Source: Lactococcus garvieae
Lineage (GTDB): Bacteria; Bacillota; Bacilli; Lactobacillales; Streptococcaceae
DNA: 64,000 nucleotides
Assembly (NCBI RefSeq): GCF_016027715.1
Contig: NZ_CP065691.1
Span: forward strand, 620,001-684,000
Direction of reading: 5' to 3'
In this document: positions 16,268 through 25,161 of the stretch, one piece after another
Layout of the letters: each line of letters starts with the position of its first letter
How positions within the stretch are numbered: the stretch's first letter is position 1
The notes under the pieces: model-generated
Seen by the model: the letters and a program-made list of their open reading frames with translations, nothing else
The model's database searches: none
What the model was told of the DNA's origin: nothing
Made by a program: the position numbers and the translations under genes

Positions 16268-18871
16268 ATGGACATCGAAAAAATGACAACGACTATGCAA
16301 CAAGCACTTTATGAAGCGCAACAAATTGCGCAGACTCGCCATCATCAAGTGATTGAAGTACCACATTTATGGCGGATTTTTGTACAACCAAATAGTTTTG
16401 CTTTTAATTTTTACAAAGATTTAGAAATTGATATTGAAGAATTTACTAACCTTATCGAAAAGGAAATTGATAAAATTTCTTCTATTGAGGGAAGTAACAT
16501 AACTTATGGACAAAACTTAAGTTCAGATCTATTTACAATTTTTACTGCAGCAGATAAGATAGCAAAAGAGATGGGCGATGGATATCTCTCAACGGAAGTT
16601 GTTCTCTTGGCTCTCTTTGAGTTAAAGAAAAATCCTTTAACTGAATATTTGGTGCACAATGGACTGAACAAAGAAAAAACAAAATTAGCAATTGAAAACT
16701 TACGAGGAGGTGATAAAGTGACAAGTCAAAATGCAGAAGAAACATACAAAGCACTTGAGAAATATGGGGTAGACCTTGTCGCTCAAGTCAAATCTGGAAA
16801 ACAAGACCCTGTGATCGGACGTGATGAAGAAATCCGTGATATTATTCGTGTGCTCTCACGTAAAACAAAAAACAACCCTGTTCTTATCGGTGAACCTGGT
16901 GTAGGTAAAACGGCAATTGTTGAAGGGTTGGCTCAACGTATCGTACGTAAAGACGTCCCTGAAAATCTAAAAGACAAGACTGTCTTCTCACTGGATATGG
17001 GTGCACTTATCGCTGGTGCAAAATACCGTGGGGAATTTGAAGAGCGGCTAAAAGCTGTACTGAATGAAGTGAAAAAAGCAGATGGTCAAATCATTCTTTT
17101 TATTGACGAACTCCATACGATTGTTGGTGCAGGTAAAACTGAGGGTTCAATGGATGCAGGTAACCTTTTGAAGCCGATGCTTGCGCGTGGGGAACTTCAT
17201 CTGATTGGGGCGACAACTCTTGATGAATACCGTAAATATATGGAAACAGATAAAGCCTTAGAGCGTCGTTTCCAAAAAGTTTTAGTCACAGAACCCACAG
17301 TTGAAGATACCATCTCCATCCTTCGTGGTTTGAAAGAGCGTTTTGAGATTCACCATGGAGTTACAATCCATGACAATGCTTTAGTTGCGGCAGCAACCCT
17401 TTCTGATCGCTATATCACTGACCGTTTCCTTCCCGATAAAGCGATTGATTTGGTCGATGAGGCCAGTGCGACTATTCGTGTCGAAATGAATTCTTTACCA
17501 ACAGAGCTCGACCAAGCAAACCGTCGCCTGATGCAGTTGGAAATCGAAGAAGCAGCGCTCAAAAAAGAACGAGATGATGCTTCTAAGAAACGTCTGGCTA
17601 TTATTCGTGAAGAAATTGCGGAGCTGCGTGAAGAAAATAATCAACTCAAAGCTCAATGGGAAGCTGAGAAAAAAGAAGTTGGTAACATTTCTGAAAAAAG
17701 AAATGAGCTTGAACGTGCTCGTCATGAACTAGAAGAAGCTCAAAATGAAGGCGACTTCGAAAAGGCTGCAGCTTTACGTTATGGTAAAATCCCAGAAATC
17801 GAAAAGGCCTTAAAAGAGTTAGAAAGTAAAGCAAAATCTGATGATCTTAGCTTAGTTCAAGAATCAGTTACGGAAGAACAGATTGCTGAAGTTGTCGGTC
17901 GTATGACAGGTATCCCTGTGACAAAATTAGTGGAAGGTGAGCGCGAAAAACTGCTCCATTTACCCGAAACTTTACATCAACGTGTTGTGGGGCAAGATGA
18001 AGCTGTGGAAGCTGTATCGGATGCTATTATCCGTGCACGTGCTGGTATTCAAGATCCAAATCGTCCACTCGGTTCTTTCCTCTTCTTGGGCCCAACAGGT
18101 GTAGGTAAAACCGAATTGGCTAAAGCTCTGGCAGAAAATCTGTTTGACTCCGAAGAGCATATGGTGCGTATCGACATGAGTGAATACATGGAAAAACATA
18201 GTGTGTCACGACTTGTCGGAGCGCCTCCAGGATATGTCGGTTATGATGAAGGTGGACAATTAACAGAAGCTGTCCGACGTAATCCATATACCATTATCTT
18301 GCTTGATGAGATTGAGAAAGCACATCCTGATGTCTTCAATATCCTCTTACAAGTCTTAGATGATGGTCGCTTGACAGATTCTAAAGGTGTCTTGGTGGAT
18401 TTCAAGAATACTGTCTTGATTATGACTTCAAATGTAGGCTCACAATATCTACTGGATAATGCAGATGATCGAGGAGAAATCTCTGAAGAAACTAGTGAAG
18501 AAGTGATGAAACAATTACGTCTGCACTTTAAACCTGAGTTCCTAAACCGTATCGATGATACAATCCTCTTCAAACCATTGTCACTTAATAACATCAAGAA
18601 TATTATTGTTAAGATGACTGGACAGTTGACTCAACGCTTAGAAGAAATGTCAGTAGAGCTTGAACTGAGTGAAGAAGTAAAGGTGTGGATTGCAGAAAAT
18701 GCTTATGATCCTGCGTATGGTGCACGTCCATTAAAACGCTATTTGACTAAAGCCATTGAAAATCCACTTGCTAAATTAATCATTTCAGGAAAAATTCCAC
18801 CTAAAACTAAAGTTTTAGTTAAATTAGTAGATAATAAAGTAGACTTTGATATTCAACCTATCGTTGATTAG
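16268..18871 (+). CDS. clpB: ATP-dependent disaggregase ClpB
   Basis: 867 aa, full length for ClpB. In order: N-terminal Clp repeat domain (1-145), first AAA+ domain with Walker A GEPGVGKT at 208-215 and FIDELHTI Walker B, the coiled-coil M domain at about 405-530, second AAA+ domain with GPTGVGKT near 608-615, and a C-terminal D2-small domain (RPLKRYL). ClpB threads aggregated proteins through its hexamer together with DnaK. The M domain separates it from ClpC/ClpE, and there is no ClpP-binding loop evident. A CtsR box over the promoter indicates class III heat-shock control. Confidence 0.97.
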   Translation: MDIEKMTTTMQQALYEAQQIAQTRHHQVIEVPHLWRIFVQPNSFAFNFYKDLEIDIEEFTNLIEKEIDKISSIEGSNITYGQNLSSDLFTIFTAADKIAKEMGDGYLSTEVVLLALFELKKNPLTEYLVHNGLNKEKTKLAIENLRGGDKVTSQNAEETYKALEKYGVDLVAQVKSGKQDPVIGRDEEIRDIIRVLSRKTKNNPVLIGEPGVGKTAIVEGLAQRIVRKDVPENLKDKTVFSLDMGALIAGAKYRGEFEERLKAVLNEVKKADGQIILFIDELHTIVGAGKTEGSMDAGNLLKPMLARGELHLIGATTLDEYRKYMETDKALERRFQKVLVTEPTVEDTISILRGLKERFEIHHGVTIHDNALVAAATLSDRYITDRFLPDKAIDLVDEASATIRVEMNSLPTELDQANRRLMQLEIEEAALKKERDDASKKRLAIIREEIAELREENNQLKAQWEAEKKEVGNISEKRNELERARHELEEAQNEGDFEKAAALRYGKIPEIEKALKELESKAKSDDLSLVQESVTEEQIAEVVGRMTGIPVTKLVEGEREKLLHLPETLHQRVVGQDEAVEAVSDAIIRARAGIQDPNRPLGSFLFLGPTGVGKTELAKALAENLFDSEEHMVRIDMSEYMEKHSVSRLVGAPPGYVGYDEGGQLTEAVRRNPYTIILLDEIEKAHPDVFNILLQVLDDGRLTDSKGVLVDFKNTVLIMTSNVGSQYLLDNADDRGEISEETSEEVMKQLRLHFKPEFLNRIDDTILFKPLSLNNIKNIIVKMTGQLTQRLEEMSVELELSEEVKVWIAENAYDPAYGARPLKRYLTKAIENPLAKLIISGKIPPKTKVLVKLVDNKVDFDIQPIVD

Positions 18872-18880
18872 GGAAGGCTA

Positions 18881-18912
18881 CAAAAAAGTCCGAGTTTTCC
18901 GGGCTTTTTTGT
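18881..18912 (+). terminator. clpB terminator
   Basis: AAAAAAGTCCG pairs with CGGGCTTTTTT across an AGTTTTC loop. Confidence 0.8.
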
Positions 18913-18950
18913 TTAGAATATAGTTTATTGCCTAAATTTACAGACAATTC

Positions 18951-18980
18951 TTGACAAATTATAGTTGTTAGATGTAAAAT
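18951..18980 (+). promoter_or_regulatory. ndk promoter
   Basis: TTGACA (18951-18956), 18 bases, TAAAAT (18975-18980). Confidence 0.65.
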
Positions 18981-19010
18981 ATAATCATTATACATACGAA
19001 GGAGTCAATC

Positions 19011-19427
19011 ATGGAAAAAACTTTCTTTATTATTAAACCAGACGGAGTAGAGCGAGGTTTAGTAGGCGAAATATTGAAACGAATCGAGCGACGTGGTTTT
19101 CAGCTGGAAAAATTAGAATTACGTTCAGCCCCTAATGGAGAATTGATTGACAAACATTACGATGCGCTAGTAGCTAAAGATTTTTATCCTAGCATTCGCG
19201 ATTACATGACTTCAGGTCCTGTTGTTGTAGGTGTAATATCAGGTGTAGAAGCCATATCTTGTTGGCGTACGATGATGGGAACTACAAATCCAGTTCAAGC
19301 TCAGCCAGGGACTATTCGTGGAGACTTTGCTCAGTCACCGGAAAAAGGTAAAGCCATTAAAAATATTGTCCATGGATCAGACTCAGTTGAATCGGCTGAA
19401 CGAGAGATTTCGCTCTGGTTTTCATAA
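19011..19427 (+). CDS. ndk: Nucleoside diphosphate kinase
   Basis: 138 aa. [16 protein letters not shown] at the start and NIVHGSDS near the end, with the phospho-acceptor His at about 121, are the NDK signatures. It transfers the gamma phosphate from ATP to NDPs. Length is at the short end for bacterial NDK. SD is AAGGAG. Own promoter and, apparently, its own transcript; no clear strong terminator follows before the structured region at 19440-19500. Confidence 0.95.
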   Translation: MEKTFFIIKPDGVERGLVGEILKRIERRGFQLEKLELRSAPNGELIDKHYDALVAKDFYPSIRDYMTSGPVVVGVISGVEAISCWRTMMGTTNPVQAQPGTIRGDFAQSPEKGKAIKNIVHGSDSVESAEREISLWFS

Positions 19428-19465
19428 CTTGAAATAATTTCTAAGGACAAAGGCTTTCCGTTTAG

Positions 19466-19505
19466 GTTTGAGCTGTTATGCTGCAAACATAAAAGGGGGT
19501 CTTTT
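19466..19505 (+). other. Structured leader before the MFS gene
   Basis: GTTTGAGC (19466-19473) pairs with GCTGCAAAC (19480-19488) around a TGTTAT loop with one bulged G. A G-rich stretch AAAAGGGGGTCTTTT follows. It may be a weak terminator of ndk or a regulatory leader of the downstream gene; it matches no riboswitch that I can name. Confidence 0.3.
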
Positions 19506-19540
19506 TGTGTTTGCTATTTAAAAAGGAGAAAAAGGAAAAG

Positions 19541-20758
19541 ATGAAAGAATTTTGGGGGCTTCATCCGACGATAAAAATTCGTCTGGTGATGAACTTTTTA
19601 GGAGCACTTTGTTTTAGCACGGTTGGTGGATCAATGACCATCTACTATAATAAATATATGGGAGCAGGAATAACAGGACTCTTGCTCATCGTAAGTTCAG
19701 TTATGGTTTTTTTGGTGGGGCTTTATGCTGGTCACTTAACGGATATTAAAGGCCGTCGCCCCGTGATGCTCTTTTCAACCGCTATTACAGCACTAGGGGC
19801 CGCGCTGGCGACCTTTGCTAACTCTAGCTTTTATTTTAATCCCTGGGTAACATTTTTGGGGTTTTTGATTGTGAATTTTGGCTTCGGTTTTTTTAATACT
19901 GCAAGTCAGGCAATGATTGTCGATCTGACAACAAGTGAAAATAGACGGACAGTTTACAGTATCCAATACTGGATTATCAACTTTGCTATCATGATTGGCT
20001 CAGGACTCTCTGGTTGGTTTTTCCGAGATTATCTGGTTTGGCTTTTGCTCGTGATTACTATTGAAGAAATCTTAAGTTTCATCGTGGTGCTCTTTTGGAT
20101 AGATGAGTCATTTGATCCTGAAAAGAAACAAGAGAAAAAAACACCGAATATTATCCAAGCTTATTTCTTCGTGGCTAAAGATACTGTCTTTATGTCTTAT
20201 CTTTTTGCATCGGTCTTTATTGCTATGATTTTTAATCAAATTGATTATTATTTGCCTGTTCACTTAAGTGATAGTTTCTCTACGACTAGAATTTTAGGAT
20301 TCGAACTCTATGGTCAAAGAATGCTGACTCTTTTTCTCCTCATCAACACCTTGATTATTGTGTTTTTTATGAGTAAAATGAATCACTTAACTAAGAATTG
20401 GTCGCGCCGTACCGGTATTGGTTTAGGTATCATTTTACAAGGTCTGGGTTTTATTATTGCCTTCTTAGGACATAACTTAACTTGGGAGGTGACTGCGGCA
20501 GTAGTCGCTACCCTAGGAGAAATGATTCTTGTACCATTTTCACAAGCGTTGAGAGCCGATCTCATGGAAGGCGAGCATGTTGGAACTTATACAGGAGCTT
20601 TTTCGGTCACCCAACCTGTAGCGGCAGTACTTTCAGGAGTACTGGTATCTTTATCAGCCATTTATGGTAATGTAGGTATGGCTCTAATCATGGTGGTTAT
20701 CATTCTTCTGGGCATAGTACCTTCATTACGAGCGATTCGGATGCATGAGGCGCTATAG
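19541..20758 (+). CDS. MFS transporter (MdtH/YkuC-like group)
   Basis: 405 aa from the ATG at 19541, which follows a strong AAAAGGAGAAAAAGG SD region; a TTG at 19505 is less likely. Twelve hydrophobic helices, with motif A as GHLTDIKGRRPVM. The sequence resembles the MFS group of multidrug transporters found in lactic acid bacteria, but the substrate cannot be named. It is the only gene between ndk and the methyltransferase and sits behind a structured leader, which would be consistent with inducible expression (inference). Confidence 0.8.
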   Translation: MKEFWGLHPTIKIRLVMNFLGALCFSTVGGSMTIYYNKYMGAGITGLLLIVSSVMVFLVGLYAGHLTDIKGRRPVMLFSTAITALGAALATFANSSFYFNPWVTFLGFLIVNFGFGFFNTASQAMIVDLTTSENRRTVYSIQYWIINFAIMIGSGLSGWFFRDYLVWLLLVITIEEILSFIVVLFWIDESFDPEKKQEKKTPNIIQAYFFVAKDTVFMSYLFASVFIAMIFNQIDYYLPVHLSDSFSTTRILGFELYGQRMLTLFLLINTLIIVFFMSKMNHLTKNWSRRTGIGLGIILQGLGFIIAFLGHNLTWEVTAAVVATLGEMILVPFSQALRADLMEGEHVGTYTGAFSVTQPVAAVLSGVLVSLSAIYGNVGMALIMVVIILLGIVPSLRAIRMHEAL

Positions 20759-20774
20759 TTTTTTAGAAAGAGAA

Positions 20775-20783
20775 TGTTATAAT
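20775..20783 (+). promoter_or_regulatory. Extended -10 promoter for leader peptide and methyltransferase
   Basis: TGTTATAAT at 20775-20783. Predicted transcription start about 20790, directly at the GGGAG SD of the leader ORF. Confidence 0.6.
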
Positions 20784-20803
20784 AAATATAGGGAGTATAA
20801 GCG

Positions 20804-20839
20804 ATGACTAAAGGAATAATTGCACAAAAAATTGATTAA
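20804..20839 (+). CDS. Putative 11-residue leader peptide
   Basis: ATG at 20804 to TAA at 20837-20839 encodes MTKGIIAQKID. GGGAG at 20791-20795 is a good SD eight bases upstream. The stop codon is two bases before a hairpin whose 3' arm contains the SD of the methyltransferase gene. The arrangement is that of a translational attenuator; expression is unproven. Confidence 0.5.
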   Translation: MTKGIIAQKID

Positions 20840-20840
20840 A

Positions 20841-20876
20841 CCCATGTAGATATAAAGGATGAAATTTACATGGGAG
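20841..20876 (+). promoter_or_regulatory. SD-sequestering hairpin before the methyltransferase
   Basis: CCCATGTAGAT (20841-20851) pairs with ATTTACATGGG (20864-20874), 11 pairs with one G-U. The methyltransferase SD GGGAG (20872-20876) begins in the 3' arm. There is no T run, so it is not a terminator. Confidence 0.55.
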
Positions 20877-20884
20877 AATTATAA

Positions 20885-21616
20885 ATGAAAGAAAATAAAT
20901 ACAATAATCAAGCCTTCTTTTTTAAATATGCACAAATGTCGCGTTCAAAAGAAGGTCTAAGCGGAGCAGGAGAATGGACAGAGTTACAAAAGATTCTACC
21001 AGATTTTCAAAATAAAAAGGTACTGGATCTTGGATGTGGCTATGGCTGGCATTGTAAGTATGCAACCGAACATGGCGCAAGCTATGTGTTAGGCACCGAC
21101 ATATCAAGTAAAATGTTGGAAATTGCTAAGAATAAAAATTTTGACTCTAAAATTAATTATCAATGTATTGCAATGGAAGATTTAAAACTTGCACCTGATT
21201 CTTTTGATGTGGTGCTAAGTTCCTTAGCTTTACATTATATTGAGGATATAACTACTCTTTTTTCTCATATCTACGAGTGGCTAGCCGTAGGAGGTGAGTT
21301 TGTCTTTTCTGTTGAACATCCAATTTTTACAGCCTCTGGACATCAGGATTGGATTTATAATGAAAAGGGTGAAATCTCACATTATCCTGTAGACAAGTAT
21401 TACTATGAAGGAAAACGTGAAGTTTTCTTCTTAGGTGAGGCTGTTACTAAATACCACCGTACTTTGACTACTTATATCAATACCTTACTTCAGTTGGGCT
21501 TTGAACTCCAATATGTGATTGAGCCTCGACCGCCTAAAAATATGCTTCATTTAGAAGGAATGCAGGATGAACTAAGACGTCCAATGATGCTGCTCCTCTC
21601 TGTCAAAAAGGTATAG
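20885..21616 (+). CDS. Class I SAM-dependent methyltransferase
   Basis: 243 aa. Motif I is KVLDLGCGYGWH (residues ~40-51), followed by GTDISSKMLEIAK and SFDVVLSSLALHYIED, the standard Rossmann methyltransferase order of the UbiE/type-11 group. It is not an Erm-type rRNA dimethylase (no such motif IV) and the substrate is unknown. The gene has an unusual 5' region: a leader ORF and a hairpin that covers its SD, so translation may depend on ribosome movement over the leader. It ends with a strong terminator. Confidence 0.85.
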   Translation: MKENKYNNQAFFFKYAQMSRSKEGLSGAGEWTELQKILPDFQNKKVLDLGCGYGWHCKYATEHGASYVLGTDISSKMLEIAKNKNFDSKINYQCIAMEDLKLAPDSFDVVLSSLALHYIEDITTLFSHIYEWLAVGGEFVFSVEHPIFTASGHQDWIYNEKGEISHYPVDKYYYEGKREVFFLGEAVTKYHRTLTTYINTLLQLGFELQYVIEPRPPKNMLHLEGMQDELRRPMMLLLSVKKV

Positions 21617-21621
21617 AAAAT

Positions 21622-21656
21622 ACTCTGGAAAGAAAACTTTCCAGAGTTTTCTTCTT
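21622..21656 (+). terminator. Intrinsic terminator
   Basis: ACTCTGGAAAG pairs with CTTTCCAGAGT, then TTTCTTCTT. Confidence 0.85.
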
Positions 21657-21669
21657 ATTGTATAGAATC

Positions 21670-21699
21670 TTGAAAGCTATTTAGGGGATGTGTTATACT
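21670..21699 (+). promoter_or_regulatory. Promoter of the second antiporter
   Basis: TTGAAA (21670-21675), 18 bases, TATACT (21694-21699) with extended TGT. Confidence 0.65.
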
Positions 21700-21731
21700 G
21701 AAAGAATAGAAAAATTAGAAAAAGGTGTTTT

Positions 21732-23681
21732 ATGTCAGCAGTAAGCTTTATAGCTGTGATGATGGTAGCGGTCATTGTCGCAAATATAATTAAAGAATTT
21801 TTCCCAAAAATATCCGAAACTTTTATCCTGATTGGAGTTGGTATCTTATTAAGTTTTCTGCCGGAATTTCGGCACTTTGAGTTAGAACCTGAATTCTTTA
21901 TGATGCTTATCATTGCTCCGCTCATGTTCTATGAGGGAAGCAAGACTTCATTAAAAGAGGTAAGGAAAAATTTTAGAGGCATTTTTTTCCTGTCGATAAC
22001 TTTAGCAGTAGTTACTGTACTTTTTGTTGCAGCCTTAATGAACAATATCATGGGAAGCTGGGTCTTTCCTCTGGCAATATGTTTTGCAGCGATTGTTACA
22101 CCTACCGATGCTGTTGCAGTTAAGTCCATTATAGCGGGCAAAAAAATGCCCGAAGGGGTTAATGAGGCTGTGGAGTTTGAATCTCTATTTAATGATGCGA
22201 CAGGTCTTGTTTTACTAAGTTTAGGTCTATCTGTTTTAGAAAGTGGGCATTTCAGTATCTGGGAGGGACTTGGGCAGTTTGCCTTTGTGTCTATTGGGGG
22301 AACCCTTATTGGTTTAGTAGTTGGTGCATTTTTAGTACGTATTAGAACTGCGATCAATCTCCGTGCGACACGTCCCGAAGCAACAATCATTCCTATCTCA
22401 ATTTTGACACCTTTCTTTCTATATCTGTTAGCTGAACATTTGGGCACTTCAGGAATCTTAGCAGTCGTTGCTGCTGGATTGATTCATAACTTTGAAGGTG
22501 ATATGCTTAAGCTTACTTCAACGAATGTTCAATTAACAAATAACACGATTTGGGATATACTAAGTGATATTCTCAATAACTTCGTGTTTATCCTTCTAGG
22601 GGTGAGTTTATTTGGAATCTGGGAAATCTTTAGAACCCTTGGCTGGCGTCAATCGATAGTGCTCTTCTTTATCAGTATTTTAGTCTATTTTCTTATGTTA
22701 TTTATTCGTAAATTTTGGACTAATCAAAGAGGAAATCGGTCAATACAACACTTTTTTTCTAATGATAAAGCAGAACGCAGCAAGGATTCCAGCATTTTTG
22801 CTCTCTCGGGAGCACATGGAACGATGACCCTAGCCATGGCTTTCTCTTTACCAATTAATGCTACTATTTTAAGTAGCGAAAACAGAGAAATTATAATTAC
22901 GATGGCGGCTATTGTTATCCTCCTTAGTCTTATTGTACCAACCTTTGTTCTTCCAAAATTTTTGCCAGAACTTACGGCATCAAGTTCAGATGATATTGAC
23001 CACATTCGAAATGATATGGTTGACTATGCCATTTTACATATGGCGCAAGTAGTTCAAGACAGCAAGATGCGTAGCAGTCTCACAAAGCAGTTGCAGTCTC
23101 AAAAAGGGTTACAAATTCCTGATCACAATAAGAGCAGACAGCTGATGGAAGATATAGTAGCTTGGCAAGAAACTTTACTTGATACCGAGATGGTTCAAGC
23201 ACAATTTTCTCCAACCGTTATTGATTACTTTAGGATCTATTTGGAAAATAGTAGCAAGCGTTCAACCAGTAAAAAAATAAGACGTCTTTTTACAAGACGA
23301 AAACGTGTAAGAAAATTCGATCCCGATAAAATGCAAGAACTTGCCCTGACAAGGAATGAGCTAGGGCACTTAGAAGATTTACTTTACCAACAAACTATGG
23401 AAAAACTGGATAGACTTGAAAAAGAACGTTTAGAGAATAAGGTAATTGATTTTAGCGATATTGAGGAAATTAAGCGCGTTTTTGAAAATAGACATTCTCG
23501 TATTCGTAATGAAATCCAAGAGGAAACAGTCATTCCTAATGAGTTACTCATAGAAGCCTTTCAACTTGAATATCAATTTATCTTGGATCAAGTCAAAGCA
23601 GGTATTATTTCTAAAGAAACAAGCAATAAACTTTTTAAAGAAATTAATAATGCCCAAGTTTTACAATTACAGAGTCAATAA
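21732..23681 (+). CDS. Monovalent cation:proton antiporter, CPA1 (second paralogue)
   Basis: 649 aa with 11-12 hydrophobic helices, then a ~240-residue cytoplasmic tail. Signatures are TPTDAVAVKSI and LFNDATGLVLLSLG, as in NhaP/CPA1. It is clearly related in layout to the protein at 849-2921 but much diverged, so the two copies probably differ in ion or pH range (inference). A transposed duplication is not supported by flanking repeats. SD is AAAGGTG. It ends before a terminator at 23714-23747. Confidence 0.85.
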   Translation: MSAVSFIAVMMVAVIVANIIKEFFPKISETFILIGVGILLSFLPEFRHFELEPEFFMMLIIAPLMFYEGSKTSLKEVRKNFRGIFFLSITLAVVTVLFVAALMNNIMGSWVFPLAICFAAIVTPTDAVAVKSIIAGKKMPEGVNEAVEFESLFNDATGLVLLSLGLSVLESGHFSIWEGLGQFAFVSIGGTLIGLVVGAFLVRIRTAINLRATRPEATIIPISILTPFFLYLLAEHLGTSGILAVVAAGLIHNFEGDMLKLTSTNVQLTNNTIWDILSDILNNFVFILLGVSLFGIWEIFRTLGWRQSIVLFFISILVYFLMLFIRKFWTNQRGNRSIQHFFSNDKAERSKDSSIFALSGAHGTMTLAMAFSLPINATILSSENREIIITMAAIVILLSLIVPTFVLPKFLPELTASSSDDIDHIRNDMVDYAILHMAQVVQDSKMRSSLTKQLQSQKGLQIPDHNKSRQLMEDIVAWQETLLDTEMVQAQFSPTVIDYFRIYLENSSKRSTSKKIRRLFTRRKRVRKFDPDKMQELALTRNELGHLEDLLYQQTMEKLDRLEKERLENKVIDFSDIEEIKRVFENRHSRIRNEIQEETVIPNELLIEAFQLEYQFILDQVKAGIISKETSNKLFKEINNAQVLQLQSQ

Positions 23682-23713
23682 GATTGAAGTAGTATATTAG
23701 AGTACTAATGTGT

Positions 23714-23747
23714 GAAGCAAGATAGTATAACTCTAGCTTCCTTTTTT
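23714..23747 (+). terminator. Intrinsic terminator
   Basis: GAAGCAAGA pairs with TCTAGCTTC (one A-A mismatch), followed by a CTTTTTT tail. Confidence 0.6.
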
Positions 23748-23753
23748 AAGAAG

Positions 23754-23762
23754 TGCTATAAT
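23754..23762 (+). promoter_or_regulatory. Extended -10 promoter
   Basis: TGCTATAAT at 23754-23762, 45 bases before the start of the next gene. Confidence 0.55.
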
Positions 23763-23806
23763 TACATGTAAAATAAAAGTAAACAAGGTTAGACGAAGGA
23801 GAAATC

Positions 23807-24322
23807 ATGGCTTCAAGAAAGTTAAGAAAAAGTAAAAAAGGAATAGGAGGGAGATTAATCGGTTTCTTTTTGGGACTTGCTATTATTATTGCCATTATCC
23901 TTTTTGGACTAGTAATGCTGGGACGCTATGTTATAGAAAGCAGCTCTAATAATATCATATCTAAAGTAATTCCTTATTCTCAATCCTTAACGGATGCTTC
24001 AGGAAAAATTGCTTCCGCTAGTCCTGAAGCAATAGTATCTACACTTAATGGGAATGCCAGCAGTATAGTGGATCGTTCACAAGGTTTTATTGATTCTGCT
24101 CAAGCGACCACAGATGGGCAAACAGTCGAATACAAAGTGAGCTCATCTAAACTCAACGGACTCTTGGCGAATGGCCTTTTAGCAACAAACGGTGACCAAA
24201 TTGAAGACATTGCAAATAAAGTCCTTGATTCCATGAAGTCTGCAGGAGTAGAACAACCACAACTTGTCCTAAAATTAACAGATAGCCAAGGTCAACTGAT
24301 AAAAACAGTGAATTATAAATAA
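23807..24322 (+). CDS. Hypothetical membrane-anchored protein, 171 aa
   Basis: A basic N-terminus (ASRKLRKSKKG) precedes one hydrophobic helix at about residues 20-44. A Ser/Ala-rich extracellular part of about 125 residues follows, so a type II anchor with the C-terminus outside is likely. The ending VLKLTDSQGQLIKTVNYK suggests a beta-strand finish. No cysteine, lipobox or sortase signal. SD is AAGGAG. Own promoter and terminator. Family not recognised. Confidence 0.6.
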   Translation: MASRKLRKSKKGIGGRLIGFFLGLAIIIAIILFGLVMLGRYVIESSSNNIISKVIPYSQSLTDASGKIASASPEAIVSTLNGNASSIVDRSQGFIDSAQATTDGQTVEYKVSSSKLNGLLANGLLATNGDQIEDIANKVLDSMKSAGVEQPQLVLKLTDSQGQLIKTVNYK

Positions 24323-24340
24323 CATATTTGTACAAATTTA

Positions 24341-24367
24341 AGCCCTTTGCACTGAGCAAGGGCTTTT
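24341..24367 (+). terminator. Intrinsic terminator
   Basis: AGCCCTTTGC pairs with GCAAGGGCT (one bulge), then TTT. Confidence 0.6.
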
Positions 24368-24384
24368 AGCTACTTGTTCGTTTA

Positions 24385-24393
24385 TGATATAAT
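24385..24393 (+). promoter_or_regulatory. Extended -10 promoter of the AIM24-like gene
   Basis: TGATATAAT at 24385-24393. Confidence 0.6.
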
Positions 24394-24423
24394 GAAAAAA
24401 ATAAGAAAGTAGGTATAAAAATT

Positions 24424-25122
24424 ATGGAATATCAATTGAGCTCAACTTCGGCATTTCCTTTAGTCCATGTTTCATTAAAAAATAATGAAGAAATCCAGAT
24501 TGAATCTGGGTCAATGGTTTATCATAATCCATCAATCACGTTAGAAGGAAAGATGAACAGCAATGGCAAAGGCGGCTTGGGTGGTGCCTTAAAAGCTCTT
24601 GGACGTTCTATGACAAGTGGGGAAAGTTTCTTTATCACAAAGGTTAAGTCAAGTAGTCCTAACGGTCAAATCACTTTGGCACCAGCAACTGCAGGAACTG
24701 TAAAAGAGCTGAACATCGGCCAAGAGCAGTGGCGTCTAAATACTGGTGCCTTTCTTGCAAGTGATGGTGACGTACATTATACAATGGAGCGCCAAAAATT
24801 AAGTGGAGCTATTCTCGGTGGTACTGGTGGCCTTTTTGTTATGGAAACGCAAGGAAACGGACGTATGCTCATCAATGGCTATGGCGATATTGTAGAAATT
24901 GTCTTAGATGGTTCAGAAGAATATATCGTTGATAACCATCATGTACTTGCATGGAGTAAAACCCTTGATTATTCGATTGAAGTAGCATCGGGAACTTTTG
25001 GATTTAAAACAGGTGAAGGATTAGTTAACAAGTTCAGAGGACGTGGTACGGTGTTAATTCAGAGTCGTAATATTGAAGCCTTGGCAAAATCAATTATTCC
25101 TTTTCTTCCAAGTAACGGTTAA
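24424..25122 (+). CDS. AIM24 / TIGR00266-family protein
   Basis: 232 aa of mostly beta structure with the family's glycine-rich repeats: EIQIESGSMVYH at the start, GGLGGALKALGRSMTSGESFF, and AILGGTGGLFVMETQGNGRMLINGYG. The family is widespread in bacteria and related to the yeast mitochondrial protein AIM24; the bacterial function is unknown. Typical size. No membrane segment. Ends in a strong terminator next to the convergent mntH gene. Confidence 0.85.
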   Translation: MEYQLSSTSAFPLVHVSLKNNEEIQIESGSMVYHNPSITLEGKMNSNGKGGLGGALKALGRSMTSGESFFITKVKSSSPNGQITLAPATAGTVKELNIGQEQWRLNTGAFLASDGDVHYTMERQKLSGAILGGTGGLFVMETQGNGRMLINGYGDIVEIVLDGSEEYIVDNHHVLAWSKTLDYSIEVASGTFGFKTGEGLVNKFRGRGTVLIQSRNIEALAKSIIPFLPSNG

Positions 25123-25125
25123 AAT

Positions 25126-25153
25126 AAAAAAGCTATGGAGACATAGCTTTTTT
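25126..25153. terminator. Bidirectional terminator
   Basis: AAAAAAGCTATG pairs with CATAGCTTTTTT around GAGA. Confidence 0.85.
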
Positions 25154-25161
25154 ATACTTGT

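Noticed and set aside
20885-21616. Methyltransferase as an Erm rRNA methylase
   Set aside because: The motifs are of the UbiE/type-11 methyltransferase group; the Erm-specific N-terminal and catalytic motifs are absent.
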